Assembly (NCBI GenBank): GCA_903911905.1
Contig: CAIWFK010000443.1
Coordinates: 1-40,903 of the forward strand
Source: an uncultured Myxococcales bacterium
Lineage (GTDB): Bacteria > Myxococcota > Myxococcia > Myxococcales > Myxococcaceae
Reading direction: 5' to 3'
Length of the DNA: 40,903 bases
Shown: positions 9,010 to 16,377 of the stretch, piece after piece
Numbering within the stretch: the stretch's first letter is position 1
Layout of the letters: every line of letters starts with the position of its first letter
Program-made: the position numbers and the translations under genes
Notes under the pieces: generated by a model
The model's input: the letters and a program-made list of their open reading frames with translations, nothing else
What the model was told of the DNA's origin: nothing
Database searches by the model: none

Positions 9010-9621
9010 ATGACCCGCGCGCGGCCCGCCCTCGTCGTCGTCCTCGCCTTCGTCGCGAGACTCGCGTCGGCCCAGGCCGTCGAGGTGCCAGCACTGCCCG
9101 CCGCCGAAGTCAGCCAGCTCGAAGCGGGCCAGGTGGTGGTGCACCCGGTGACGCCCACGGGCGGGGTCGGGGTCGGCGCCGAAGCCTTCGCCGTGGTCGA
9201 CGCGCCCTCGGCCGAGGTCTTTCCGGTGGTGCGTGACTGCGAGCACTTCTCGAAGTTCATGCCCCGAACCAAGGTCTCGAGCGTGAAGGTCGAAGCCGGC
9301 GTGGCGCTCTGTCACACCGTGCTGACCATGCCCTTCCCGCTCACCGACCTGTGGAGCGAGACGAAGAGCGAGCTGACCGAGTCACCCGCCGGTCACTTCA
9401 AGCGCGCGTGGGTGCTGGTGCACGGCACGTACAAGCGCAACAGCGGCAGCTTCACGGTGGTGCCCTGGGGTGACGGGAAACGGTCGTTGGTGCGCTACGC
9501 CGTCGACTCCGACCCCGGCCTGCTGTTGCCCGACGCGCTCATTCGGTCGGCGCAGACCGGGTCGCTGCCCGACGTCTTCGTCGCCATTCGCAAGCGCGTG
9601 CTCGACCTGCGCGCGCATTGA
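9010..9621 (+). CDS. Exported START/SRPBCC-like protein
   Basis: 203 aa with an N-terminal signal peptide (TRARPALVVVLAFVARLASAQA, predicted cleavage after ASA-Q), so periplasmic or surface. The mature part resembles the START/polyketide-cyclase (SRPBCC) fold. A segment APSAEVFPVVRDCEHFSKFMP matches the usual beginning of the helix-grip fold, followed by alternating strands and a long C-terminal helix (DALIRSAQTGSLPDVFVAIRKR). ATG 9010 is preceded by GAAGGGGG. Ligand unknown, presumably lipid or another hydrophobic molecule. It is monocistronic or co-transcribed with the kinase 51 bases upstream. Confidence 0.75.
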   Translation: MTRARPALVVVLAFVARLASAQAVEVPALPAAEVSQLEAGQVVVHPVTPTGGVGVGAEAFAVVDAPSAEVFPVVRDCEHFSKFMPRTKVSSVKVEAGVALCHTVLTMPFPLTDLWSETKSELTESPAGHFKRAWVLVHGTYKRNSGSFTVVPWGDGKRSLVRYAVDSDPGLLLPDALIRSAQTGSLPDVFVAIRKRVLDLRAH

Positions 9622-9727
9622 AAGCGCAACTGTCGCGCACGAGTAGGCCAGAGATCGTCATCGCGCTTGGCTTGCACGGGCCGGGCATTGCATATTCAGC
9701 CCACTCATACCGGGAGCCGCAACCATC

Positions 9728-11497
9728 ATGGCCACTGTCAGCACCAATCTGACCACCAATACCCATCTGCTCGGCTGGATCGAAGAGATGGCGAAGCTCT
9801 GTACCCCCGACCAGGTGGTGTTCTGCGACGGCTCGGAGGGCGAGAAGAAGCGCCTGACCGAGTTCGCGGTGAGCAAGGGCATTCTCATTCCGCTCAACCA
9901 CGAGAAGCACCCCAACAGCTACCTGCACCGCAGCAACCCCAACGACGTGGCGCGCGTCGAGCACCTCACCTTCATCTGTACCCCGAAGAAGGACGACGCC
10001 GGCCCCACCAACAATTGGATGGCGCCCGACGAGGCCTACGCCAAGCTCAAGGGCCTGTTCGAGGGCTCGATGAAGGGCCGCACCATGTACGTGGTGCCCT
10101 ACGTCATGGGGCCGCTGGGCAGCGAGCACTCGAAGATCGGCATCGAGCTGACCGACTCGGTCTACGTCGCGCTCAACATGGGCATCATGACCCGCATGGG
10201 CAAGCCCGCGCTCGACATGCTCGGCCAGAGCAACGACTTCAACCGCGGCCTGCACTGCACCGGCGACGTCAACCCCGAGCGCCGCTACATCTGCCACTTC
10301 CCCCAGGACAACGCGATCTGGTCGTTCGGCTCGGGCTACGGCGGCAACGCGCTGCTCGGCAAGAAGTGCCTCGCCCTGCGCATCGGCAGCGCGCTGGGCC
10401 GCAAGGAAGGCTGGCTCGCCGAGCACATGCTCATTCTGGGCGTCGAGGACCCCGAGGGGAACACCTCGTACGTCGCGGCCGCCTTCCCGTCGGCCTGCGG
10501 CAAGACCAACTTCGCGATGATGATTCCCCCCAAGCGCTTCGCCGGGTGGAAGGTCTTCACCGTCGGTGACGACATCGCGTGGCTGCGCGTGGGTGAAGAC
10601 GGGCGTCTCTGGGCGGTCAACCCCGAGAACGGGTACTTCGGCGTCGCGCCGGGCACCAACATGAAGTCCAACCCCAACGCGATGAAGACGATTCAGAAGG
10701 ACACCATCTTCACCAACGTCGCGGTCACCAAGAACGGCGAAGTCTGGTGGGAAGGGCTCGACGGCGAGGTGCCCGACGAATTGACCGACTGGAAGGGCCA
10801 GCCCTGGAAGAAGGGCTCGACCGAGAAGGCCGCGCACCCCAACTCGCGCTTCACCGCGCCGGCCAGCAACAACCCCATTCTCTCGAAGCACGTCAACGAC
10901 CCCAAGGGCGTGCCCATCTCGGCCATCATCTTCGGCGGCCGCCGCTCGAGCACCGTGCCCCTGGTGATGCAGTCGTTCAACTGGGCCCACGGCGTGTACC
11001 TGGGCTCGACCATGGCCAGCGAGACCACCGCCGCCGCGACCGGTGCGACGGGCGTCGTGCGCCGTGACCCGATGGCCATGCTGCCCTTCGCTGGCTACAA
11101 CATGGCCGACTACTTCCAGCACTGGCTGAACATGCAGAAGCACCTGCCCCAGCCGCCGAAAATCTTCATGGTCAACTGGTTCCGCAAGAACAAGGACGGC
11201 AAGTTCCTGTGGCCCGGCTACGGCGACAACATGCGCGTGCTCAAGTGGATCATCGACCGCGCGCAGGGCAAGGTCGCCACCCAGGAAACGCTCTTCGGCT
11301 GGGTGCCCAAGCAGGGTCACCTCGACCTGAGCGGCCTCGACATCGCCCCCGAGGCGGTCGACGAAGCCACCAGCATCGTCGAGAGCGAATGGAAGGCCGA
11401 ACTGGAAAGCCAGAAGCAGTGGTTCGACCAGTTCGGTGAGCGCATGCCGAAGACCCTCGAGCTGCAGCGGCAGATGCTGCTCTCGCGCGTCAGCTGA
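9728..11497 (+). CDS. pckG: Phosphoenolpyruvate carboxykinase (GTP)
   Basis: 589 aa, close to the usual length of GTP-dependent PEPCK (EC 4.1.1.32), which converts oxaloacetate plus GTP to PEP, CO2 and GDP in gluconeogenesis. The P-loop (kinase-1a) PSACGKTN is at about residues 254-261 and the kinase-2 motif GDDIAW at about 280. [13 protein letters not shown] and the C-terminal [24 protein letters not shown] and [13 protein letters not shown] blocks are characteristic of the GTP enzyme, not the ATP one. The start codon has only a weak GGGAG site 11 bases upstream. It is followed by a strong intrinsic terminator, so it is probably monocistronic. Its position between kinases and glycosyltransferases gives no functional hint. 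Confidence 0.97.
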   Translation: MATVSTNLTTNTHLLGWIEEMAKLCTPDQVVFCDGSEGEKKRLTEFAVSKGILIPLNHEKHPNSYLHRSNPNDVARVEHLTFICTPKKDDAGPTNNWMAPDEAYAKLKGLFEGSMKGRTMYVVPYVMGPLGSEHSKIGIELTDSVYVALNMGIMTRMGKPALDMLGQSNDFNRGLHCTGDVNPERRYICHFPQDNAIWSFGSGYGGNALLGKKCLALRIGSALGRKEGWLAEHMLILGVEDPEGNTSYVAAAFPSACGKTNFAMMIPPKRFAGWKVFTVGDDIAWLRVGEDGRLWAVNPENGYFGVAPGTNMKSNPNAMKTIQKDTIFTNVAVTKNGEVWWEGLDGEVPDELTDWKGQPWKKGSTEKAAHPNSRFTAPASNNPILSKHVNDPKGVPISAIIFGGRRSSTVPLVMQSFNWAHGVYLGSTMASETTAAATGATGVVRRDPMAMLPFAGYNMADYFQHWLNMQKHLPQPPKIFMVNWFRKNKDGKFLWPGYGDNMRVLKWIIDRAQGKVATQETLFGWVPKQGHLDLSGLDIAPEAVDEATSIVESEWKAELESQKQWFDQFGERMPKTLELQRQMLLSRVS

Positions 11498-11523
11498 AGC
11501 GCCTTTCCGCTGCTCCTCGCCGG

Positions 11524-11557
11524 CGGCCCCATCCACTCCCGTGGGTCGGGCCGTTTT
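11524..11557 (+). terminator. Rho-independent terminator of pckG
   Basis: A hairpin starts 27 bases after the pckG stop. Outer stem CGGCCC (11524-11529) pairs with GGGCCG (11548-11553). The inner stem CCAC (11533-11536) pairs with GTGG (11541-11544) around TCCC, and the stem interruption is partly paired. TTTT follows directly (11554-11557). It is the clearest intrinsic terminator in the window. Confidence 0.8.
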
Positions 11558-11572
11558 GCGTTTCCCTTGCGT

Positions 11573-11578
11573 TACACT
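11573..11578 (+). promoter_or_regulatory. -10-like TACACT, short leader
   Basis: TACACT lies 12 bases before the GTG at 11591, just after the pckG terminator, so a new promoter is needed here. A transcript starting about 7 bases downstream of the box would have a leader of only a few bases. No clear -35 box is seen. Confidence 0.4.
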
Positions 11579-11590
11579 GTGCTCCGTCAC

Positions 11591-12655
11591 GTGACGCCGG
11601 CCTTCGATTCCATCTACGAGCAGCCCGACGACGACGGGCGACGCCTGGTGCTCGCCGACCACCTGGTCGACGCCGGTGACCCGCGTGGTCACTACATTCA
11701 GCGCCAGGCCGCGCTCGCCCGGCTCGAGGGCGACGAGTACGAGGTCGCGCTGGCCCAGGTGCACCAGCTCGAGCTCGAGCACGCCCGTCGTTGGGCCGGA
11801 GCGCTCGCGCCCATTCTCGAGCTCCCGGAGTGCACCTTTCGCCTGGGGTTCCTCGACACCGCGGTGGTCTCGTGGCGACACGCGCCGACGGCTGCGCGCG
11901 CCCTGGCCTCGCGCCCCGAATGGCGCACGGTGCGCAACCTGGCCTTCACCTGGCCCGGCCCCGGCCTCGACCCCGCCGGCCGTCGCACGCCCGCCGCCGT
12001 CACCCAGCTCGAGTTCCTGCGCCGCTTGCCCTGGCTGCGTGGGGTGAGCGGGCTGCTCTTTTCGGCCTGGCACCAGGCGCCGGCCAGCCCCTCGCTCGAG
12101 GCGCTGCAAGTGGTGCTCGACGGTACGCCCGACGCCGCCTTCTACGAGCGGCTCGAAGCCTCACCGTCGATTCGTCGCCTGGGGCTGCAGTCGGTCAAGT
12201 GGGCGCCGCCCCTGCAGCCCGCGATGGAATGGACCCGCCTGCTCGGCGAGCCCCGCCACCAGCTCGCGCTCGAGGCCATCGGAGAGCCCGGCGCCTGGGC
12301 CCGCCTCGCGCGCCGTCTGCCGCTGCCGTCGCTGGGCGTGCGCACCTTTCGCACCGGCAACGCGTGGTTCGTCTTCGGTCGAGACCAGGCCAGGCACACC
12401 CTCGACGTGTGGTTGCCCGACGCGGGCTATTTCGCCGACGGCACGCTGCGGGCGCTCGAAGACCTGCCGCTGACCGACTTTTCGGCCGTCACCGTCTACA
12501 CACCCGGTGCGCTGCTCACCGAGAACGAGCGGCGGCTGGGCCAGGCCCTCGCCCGCTTTGGTCGCGCCGAGCGCCGGGTGTACGAAGGCCGGCTGACCTC
12601 GCACCTGGTGCTCGACCCCCGCGCTGCGCCGCGCGGGTTGACTGTGCCGCGCTGA
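11591..12655 (+). CDS. TIGR02996 domain protein
   Basis: 354 aa from GTG 11591; TTG 11567 and GTG 11579 are in-frame alternatives. The N-terminus FDSIYEQPDDDGRRLVLAD continues with GDPRGHYIQRQ, matching the TIGR02996 'repeat-companion' domain common in myxobacteria and planctomycetes. The rest is Leu/Trp/Arg-rich with weak LRR-like spacing (SIRRLGLQSVKW, LRALEDLPLTDFSAV), as in many TIGR02996 proteins that carry leucine-rich repeats after the domain. No signal peptide is seen, so it is predicted cytoplasmic. Molecular function of the family is unknown. It lies 19 bases before the glycosyltransferase gene and may be co-transcribed with it. Confidence 0.75.
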   Translation: MTPAFDSIYEQPDDDGRRLVLADHLVDAGDPRGHYIQRQAALARLEGDEYEVALAQVHQLELEHARRWAGALAPILELPECTFRLGFLDTAVVSWRHAPTAARALASRPEWRTVRNLAFTWPGPGLDPAGRRTPAAVTQLEFLRRLPWLRGVSGLLFSAWHQAPASPSLEALQVVLDGTPDAAFYERLEASPSIRRLGLQSVKWAPPLQPAMEWTRLLGEPRHQLALEAIGEPGAWARLARRLPLPSLGVRTFRTGNAWFVFGRDQARHTLDVWLPDAGYFADGTLRALEDLPLTDFSAVTVYTPGALLTENERRLGQALARFGRAERRVYEGRLTSHLVLDPRAAPRGLTVPR

Positions 12656-12674
12656 GCGGCCAAACCCCGAAGCC

Positions 12675-14939
12675 ATGGTGGTGCCCGCAGGTTCAACGCC
12701 CAGGTCGAGCCGGGTCCACCAGTGGATTCCCTGCTTCACACCCTTCGACGCCATGGGGCAGGCCGCGGTCGCCTGGCAGCGCGCGCTGCGCCTGGCGGGC
12801 TTCGTCGGTGAGGTGTTCGCCGACGACGTCGCGCCCGAATTCCACCACCTCGTGCGGCCCATGAGCCAGTTCGAGGCGCGCCCCGAAGACCTGGTGCTCT
12901 ACCACCACGGCATCGCCTCGCCCCTGGCCGGGCGGTTGATGCACGTGGCCGCGCGGCGCGGCGTCGTCTTCCACAACGTCACGCCACCCACGGCCTACCG
13001 CGGGACCCGGCTCGAAGAGCCGCTCGTCGCCGGCCGGGCCCAGTTGGCCGCGCTCGCCGAGGCCGTCGAGCTGTCCATCGGCGTCTCCGAATGGAACTGC
13101 CGTGAGTTGCGGGCGGCCGGCCACCGGAACGTGCACCTGGTGCCGCTGTACGTCGAGCCCGAGCGCTTCACCCGCGAGGCGGCCGACCCGGCGATGAAGG
13201 CCCGCCTGGGGGCGCTGGGCTCGTTGCGCCTGGTGTCGGTCAGCCGCGTGGTGCCGCACAAGCGCGTCGAAGACCTGGTCGCCCTTCATGCCGAAGTGCG
13301 TCGCCTGGTGCCCGATGCGCACCTCACCGTCGTCGGCGGCTACCAGCCCGGCCACGCGTCGTGGAAGGCGCTTTCCCAGCAGGCCCGCGAGGTGGGCGGC
13401 GTCACCTTTCTGGGGCGCGTGTCCCACGCCGAGCTGGTCGCCGCGTACCGCAGCGCGCACGTCTACGTGTCCATGTCGGAGCACGAGGGCGTCGGCGTGC
13501 CCCTGCTCGAGGCCATGGCGGCCGAGCTGCCCGTGCTGGCCTTCGGCGCGGCCGCGGTGCCCGAGACCATGGGTGGCGCCGGCGTGGTGTTCGACGAGAA
13601 GCACCACGCGGCCCTGGCGCAGGTGGTGCATCTGCTGACCACCGACTTCGAACTTCGTGCGCGCGTGGTCGCAGGGCAGCTCGAGCGCGTGGCGGCGTAT
13701 TCGCTGCAGGCGACCTCGCGGGCGCTCGCCGGCGTGCTGCAGGCCAGGCCGCCGACGGTGCGCCGCGCGCCGAAGCGCCCGCGCGTGACCTTCGTGGTGC
13801 AGCGTTACGGGCCGCACATCACCGGCGGCGCCGAGGCCCACGCTCGCATGGTCGCCGAGCGGCTGGCGCCTCACGCGCAGGTCGAGGTGCTGACCACCTG
13901 CGCCGTCGACCACCTCACCTGGGCCAACGAGCTGCCCGAAGGCGTCGAGCACGACGGTGAGGTCACCGTGCACCGCTTCGCCACCTCGCGGGCCCGACGC
14001 ATGCGCGAGTTCAACCAGCGCAGCAAGCAGGTCTTCGGGCGCATGAATGACCTGGTGACCGAAGAGGCCTGGGTCGCCGACCAGGGGCCGCGCTCGCCCG
14101 GGCTGATGGACGCGCTGGTCGAACGCCGCGACCGCGACGACGCCTTCATCTTCTTCACCTCGCTCTACGCGCCGACCGCGCACGGCCTGCCGCTGGTGAA
14201 GGACAAGGCGCTGCTCGTGCCGACCCTGCACGACGAGCCGCCGATGCAGTTCCGCACCTACGACGACTGCTTCACCAGTGCGCGCGCCATTCTGTGCAAC
14301 ACCCCCGAGGAGCGCGACTTCCTGTGGGGCCGCTTTCCCTTCGCTGCGAGGGCCGAGGTGGTGGGCGTGGGGGTCGAGGCGCCGCGCACCTCGGGGCAGC
14401 TCTTCGGAGAGCACTTCCGGCTCGAAGGGCCGTACGTGCTGTACCTGGGCCGAATCGAAGAAGGGAAGGGCGTCGGGCACCTGTTGCGCGTGCACGAGCG
14501 GCTGACCCGCCACTTCCACGATGCGCCGAAGCTGGTGTTGGCCGGCGCGGGGTCGATGGAGGTGCGGGGAACCCATGCGGTCAAGGTGGGGCGGCTCGAC
14601 GAAGGCCTCAAGTGGAGCGCGCTCGCCGGCGCCCTGGCCGTGGTGGTGCCCAGCGAATTCGAGAGCCTGTCGCTGGTGACGCTCGAGGCCTTCGCGGTCG
14701 GCACGCCCGTGCTGGGCAACGCGCGCTCGGCCGTGGTGTCGGGGCAGCTCGAGCGAAGCCTGGCTGGCGCCACCTGGACCCCCGGCGACCTCGAGTCGTA
14801 CGCGGCGGCCGTGCAGGTGGTGGGCGAGGGGCGTGACACGCTCTCGGCGCGCGCCCGGGCGTACGCCGCCCATTCGAGCTGGAGCACCGTGGTGGACACC
14901 TACCTGCGGGAAATCGACCGCCTGGGAGCTGGCACATGA
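12675..14939 (+). CDS. Tandem double glycosyltransferase (GT4-like)
   Basis: 754 aa containing two GT-B glycosyltransferases in one chain. Domain 1 (about residues 15-360) ends with EHEGVGVPLLEAM (near 268), the GT4 E-x7-E region that binds the sugar nucleotide. Domain 2 (about 370-750) starts with VTFVVQRYGPHITGGAEAHA, a typical GT4 N-terminus with the GG acceptor-side loop, and has SEFESLSLVTLEAFAVGTP (near 660). Both copies keep their glutamates, so both may be active, perhaps adding two sugars in sequence to a surface polysaccharide. No signal peptide, so cytoplasmic or membrane-peripheral. The stop overlaps the next start by 4 bases (ATGA). Confidence 0.9.
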   Translation: MVVPAGSTPRSSRVHQWIPCFTPFDAMGQAAVAWQRALRLAGFVGEVFADDVAPEFHHLVRPMSQFEARPEDLVLYHHGIASPLAGRLMHVAARRGVVFHNVTPPTAYRGTRLEEPLVAGRAQLAALAEAVELSIGVSEWNCRELRAAGHRNVHLVPLYVEPERFTREAADPAMKARLGALGSLRLVSVSRVVPHKRVEDLVALHAEVRRLVPDAHLTVVGGYQPGHASWKALSQQAREVGGVTFLGRVSHAELVAAYRSAHVYVSMSEHEGVGVPLLEAMAAELPVLAFGAAAVPETMGGAGVVFDEKHHAALAQVVHLLTTDFELRARVVAGQLERVAAYSLQATSRALAGVLQARPPTVRRAPKRPRVTFVVQRYGPHITGGAEAHARMVAERLAPHAQVEVLTTCAVDHLTWANELPEGVEHDGEVTVHRFATSRARRMREFNQRSKQVFGRMNDLVTEEAWVADQGPRSPGLMDALVERRDRDDAFIFFTSLYAPTAHGLPLVKDKALLVPTLHDEPPMQFRTYDDCFTSARAILCNTPEERDFLWGRFPFAARAEVVGVGVEAPRTSGQLFGEHFRLEGPYVLYLGRIEEGKGVGHLLRVHERLTRHFHDAPKLVLAGAGSMEVRGTHAVKVGRLDEGLKWSALAGALAVVVPSEFESLSLVTLEAFAVGTPVLGNARSAVVSGQLERSLAGATWTPGDLESYAAAVQVVGEGRDTLSARARAYAAHSSWSTVVDTYLREIDRLGAGT

Positions 14940-15376
14940 AGCTGATGGGAAAAGACCTCGACGCGGCGCACCTCTTGTCCTTCGTGCAGGACCGACTCGC
15001 GGCGCGGGGCCTGAGCCCCTCGTCTGGCAGCGCGCCGGCCGGCGGCGTCGAGCCCCGGGTCGACCCGTTGAGCTTCAACCTCGATGCCTTGAGCGAACAT
15101 GCCGACGCCACCCGGGGCCTGCCCATCGAATCGCACCGTGACGGGGTGTCGGGCCGCCTGGTCGTCGCCGCCAAGCAGGCCTTCCGCGCGGCGGGGCAAG
15201 TCTTCATCAACGAGGCGCTCGGGCGGCAGTCGGTCTTCAATGGCCACGTGCGCGATTCGTACGCGCAGTTGTCGAGCGAGGTGTTGCGGTTGCGGGCGCG
15301 TCTGGCCGAACTCGAGGCGAAGCTCGAGCCTTCGGCACTGCCGCCCGCGAAGAAGCCGCGCGCGGGGCGCGACTGA
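14936..15376 (+). CDS. Small protein coupled to glycosyltransferase
   Basis: 146 aa, translationally coupled to the glycosyltransferase by an ATGA overlap and preceded by GGGAGC. The N-terminal half is Pro/Ser-rich. The C-terminal half contains AAKQAFRAAGQVFINEALG followed by RQSVFNGHVRD and then a heptad-like coiled coil (LSSEVLRLRARLAELEAKLE). This 'K..R..Q/FN + coiled coil' pattern recalls the stalk found beside methyltransferases and glycosyltransferases in O-antigen-type clusters, where it may bind membranes or scaffold enzymes. That parallel is my inference; there is no catalytic motif. It probably assists the upstream enzyme. Confidence 0.7.
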   Translation: MKLMGKDLDAAHLLSFVQDRLAARGLSPSSGSAPAGGVEPRVDPLSFNLDALSEHADATRGLPIESHRDGVSGRLVVAAKQAFRAAGQVFINEALGRQSVFNGHVRDSYAQLSSEVLRLRARLAELEAKLEPSALPPAKKPRAGRD

Positions 15377-15377
15377 C

Positions 15378-15596
15378 GTGAAGTGCGGCCTGCCCGTGCA
15401 GCGCCTGCGCCGCGAACGAGTCACCATCGTCGCGACGAAGGTGTTCGGCTCGTTGCAGAAGGCCGAGGCCTGGCTGCGTGCGCCCAATGCGGCGCTCGAA
15501 GGCGCGGTGCCGTTCTCGCTGCTCGATGAACTCGAGGACTTCCAGCGGGTGCTCGACGAACTCGAGTCGCTCGCGCAGGAGTCGTCAGCGACCTGA
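15378..15596 (+). CDS. Orphan MbcA/ParS/Xre-type antitoxin C-terminal domain (DUF2384-like)
   Basis: 72 aa from GTG 15378, one base after the previous stop. The core KVFGSLQKAEAWLRAPNAAL, then GAVPFSLLDE and RVLDELESLA, follows the DUF2384 pattern (vfgd..kA..WL..pn..L.g..P..ll....v...L). In MbcA/ParS antitoxins this domain inserts into the active site of RES-domain toxins. Here the usual N-terminal helix-turn-helix is missing or shortened to about 15 residues and there is no RES toxin nearby: the next gene is a convergent lipoprotein. It may be a solitary regulator or the remnant of a toxin-antitoxin pair. Confidence 0.65.
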   Translation: MKCGLPVQRLRRERVTIVATKVFGSLQKAEAWLRAPNAALEGAVPFSLLDELEDFQRVLDELESLAQESSAT

Positions 15597-15607
15597 TCGC
15601 CTCGAGC

Positions 15608-16192
15608 TCAGTACATGCCGAGCCCACTGAAGCTGATGGGGTGTTGAGAGAACCAGACGACGAAGGCGGTGCCGAGGGCGACGGCGGCCGAAGCGAGCAC
15701 CCCGAAGATGACCAATGCCACCGTCGCGGCAGGCGCCGGTTGCCGCACGCGCAGCGTCGAACCGTCGAGCGCACCGAGGCCAAAGAAGCGGCGTGCGTCG
15801 CCGACGCCCAGGAGCCTGAGGCCGGGTTCACGACTGCTGGGCGCGAGGTCGACGCTCGCGCGAAGCGGTCGCCGGAACGAGGTGGGCCGTGACGGGGCGC
15901 TGGGCTCCTCGGCGGGCCCGCGGGTCAGCGACAGCCGCCCCCTGAACGTCGTGTGGTCCGCGAGCGTGAGTTCCACGCGCGTCGTTTCGCTGAGGTGGAC
16001 GACGTCGCCCTCGAAGTCCCGCACCAGCAGGTGGTCGTCACCCGTGCCGGTCACCCGACACGATCCGTCGGAGGTTGGCGACCCCGCCAGACACAGCACG
16101 TCGGCGTGCCGAACGAACCTCGTCGTCGTGCACCCCGACCCGAGTGCTGCCACCAGCAGTGCTGCGCCCGAGCGTCGAGTGACGAGCTTCAT
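15608..16192 (-). CDS. Lipoprotein with C-terminal membrane helix, unknown
   Basis: 194 aa. Begins MKLVTRRSGAALLVAALGSGC, a lipoprotein signal peptide with lipobox GSGC. The middle has a compact beta-rich portion (LLVRDFEGDVVHLSETTRVEL) reminiscent of small barrel folds. The C-terminus has a strong hydrophobic helix (TVALVIFGVLASAAVALGTAF) before a short tail, so the protein may be tethered at both ends. The start lies 185 bases from the divergent gene at 16378, and its 3' end is 11 bases from the convergent DUF2384 gene. I do not recognise a family. Confidence 0.7.
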   Translation of the reverse strand: MKLVTRRSGAALLVAALGSGCTTTRFVRHADVLCLAGSPTSDGSCRVTGTGDDHLLVRDFEGDVVHLSETTRVELTLADHTTFRGRLSLTRGPAEEPSAPSRPTSFRRPLRASVDLAPSSREPGLRLLGVGDARRFFGLGALDGSTLRVRQPAPAATVALVIFGVLASAAVALGTAFVVWFSQHPISFSGLGMY

Positions 16193-16377
16193 GAACGGGC
16201 CTGAAGCAAGCGGCGCGCCCGTGGTCGCGTGCGCTCGTTCCGCTTGGTTGGGCCTTGCGTCACTCGCTCGCGTGTGAAGCGAGGTTCACACCACCAGTGC
16301 AGGAACCTGCGCAAGAGCCACGGACCACGCCGCTGCGCCGCACGGTCCCCGGTGCTCGCAGGTAGACTGCAGGGGCC
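16193..16377. other. Divergent intergenic region (185 bp)
   Basis: Longest gap in the window, separating the lipoprotein (leftward) and the 1335-aa gene (rightward). The only recognisable elements are TAGACT (16363-16368) and AGGGG before the rightward start. I see no hairpin terminator, tRNA or small ORF with coding character. Confidence 0.6.
16363..16375 (+). promoter_or_regulatory. -10-like TAGACT followed by RBS AGGGG
   Basis: TAGACT (16363-16368) is nine bases before the ATG at 16378, with AGGGG (16371-16375) between. The same hexamer precedes the gene at 40188. In DNA this rich in GC a TAnnnT hexamer at this position is unlikely to be random, but no -35 partner is evident. Confidence 0.45.

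Noticed and set aside
6582-9272. 896-codon open frame on the minus strand
   Set aside because: Antisense to the kinase-HEAT gene; Arg/His/Gln-rich without any motif. Long antisense frames are expected at this GC content.
9622-9727. Riboswitch or sigma-70 promoter upstream of pckG
   Set aside because: TTGGCT/CATATT with an 18-base spacer is possible but weak, and no conserved aptamer-like structure is visible.
9539-12109. 856-codon minus-strand frame over pckG
   Set aside because: It shadows the unmistakable PEP carboxykinase and shows His/Val/Gly-rich composition typical of a complementary frame.
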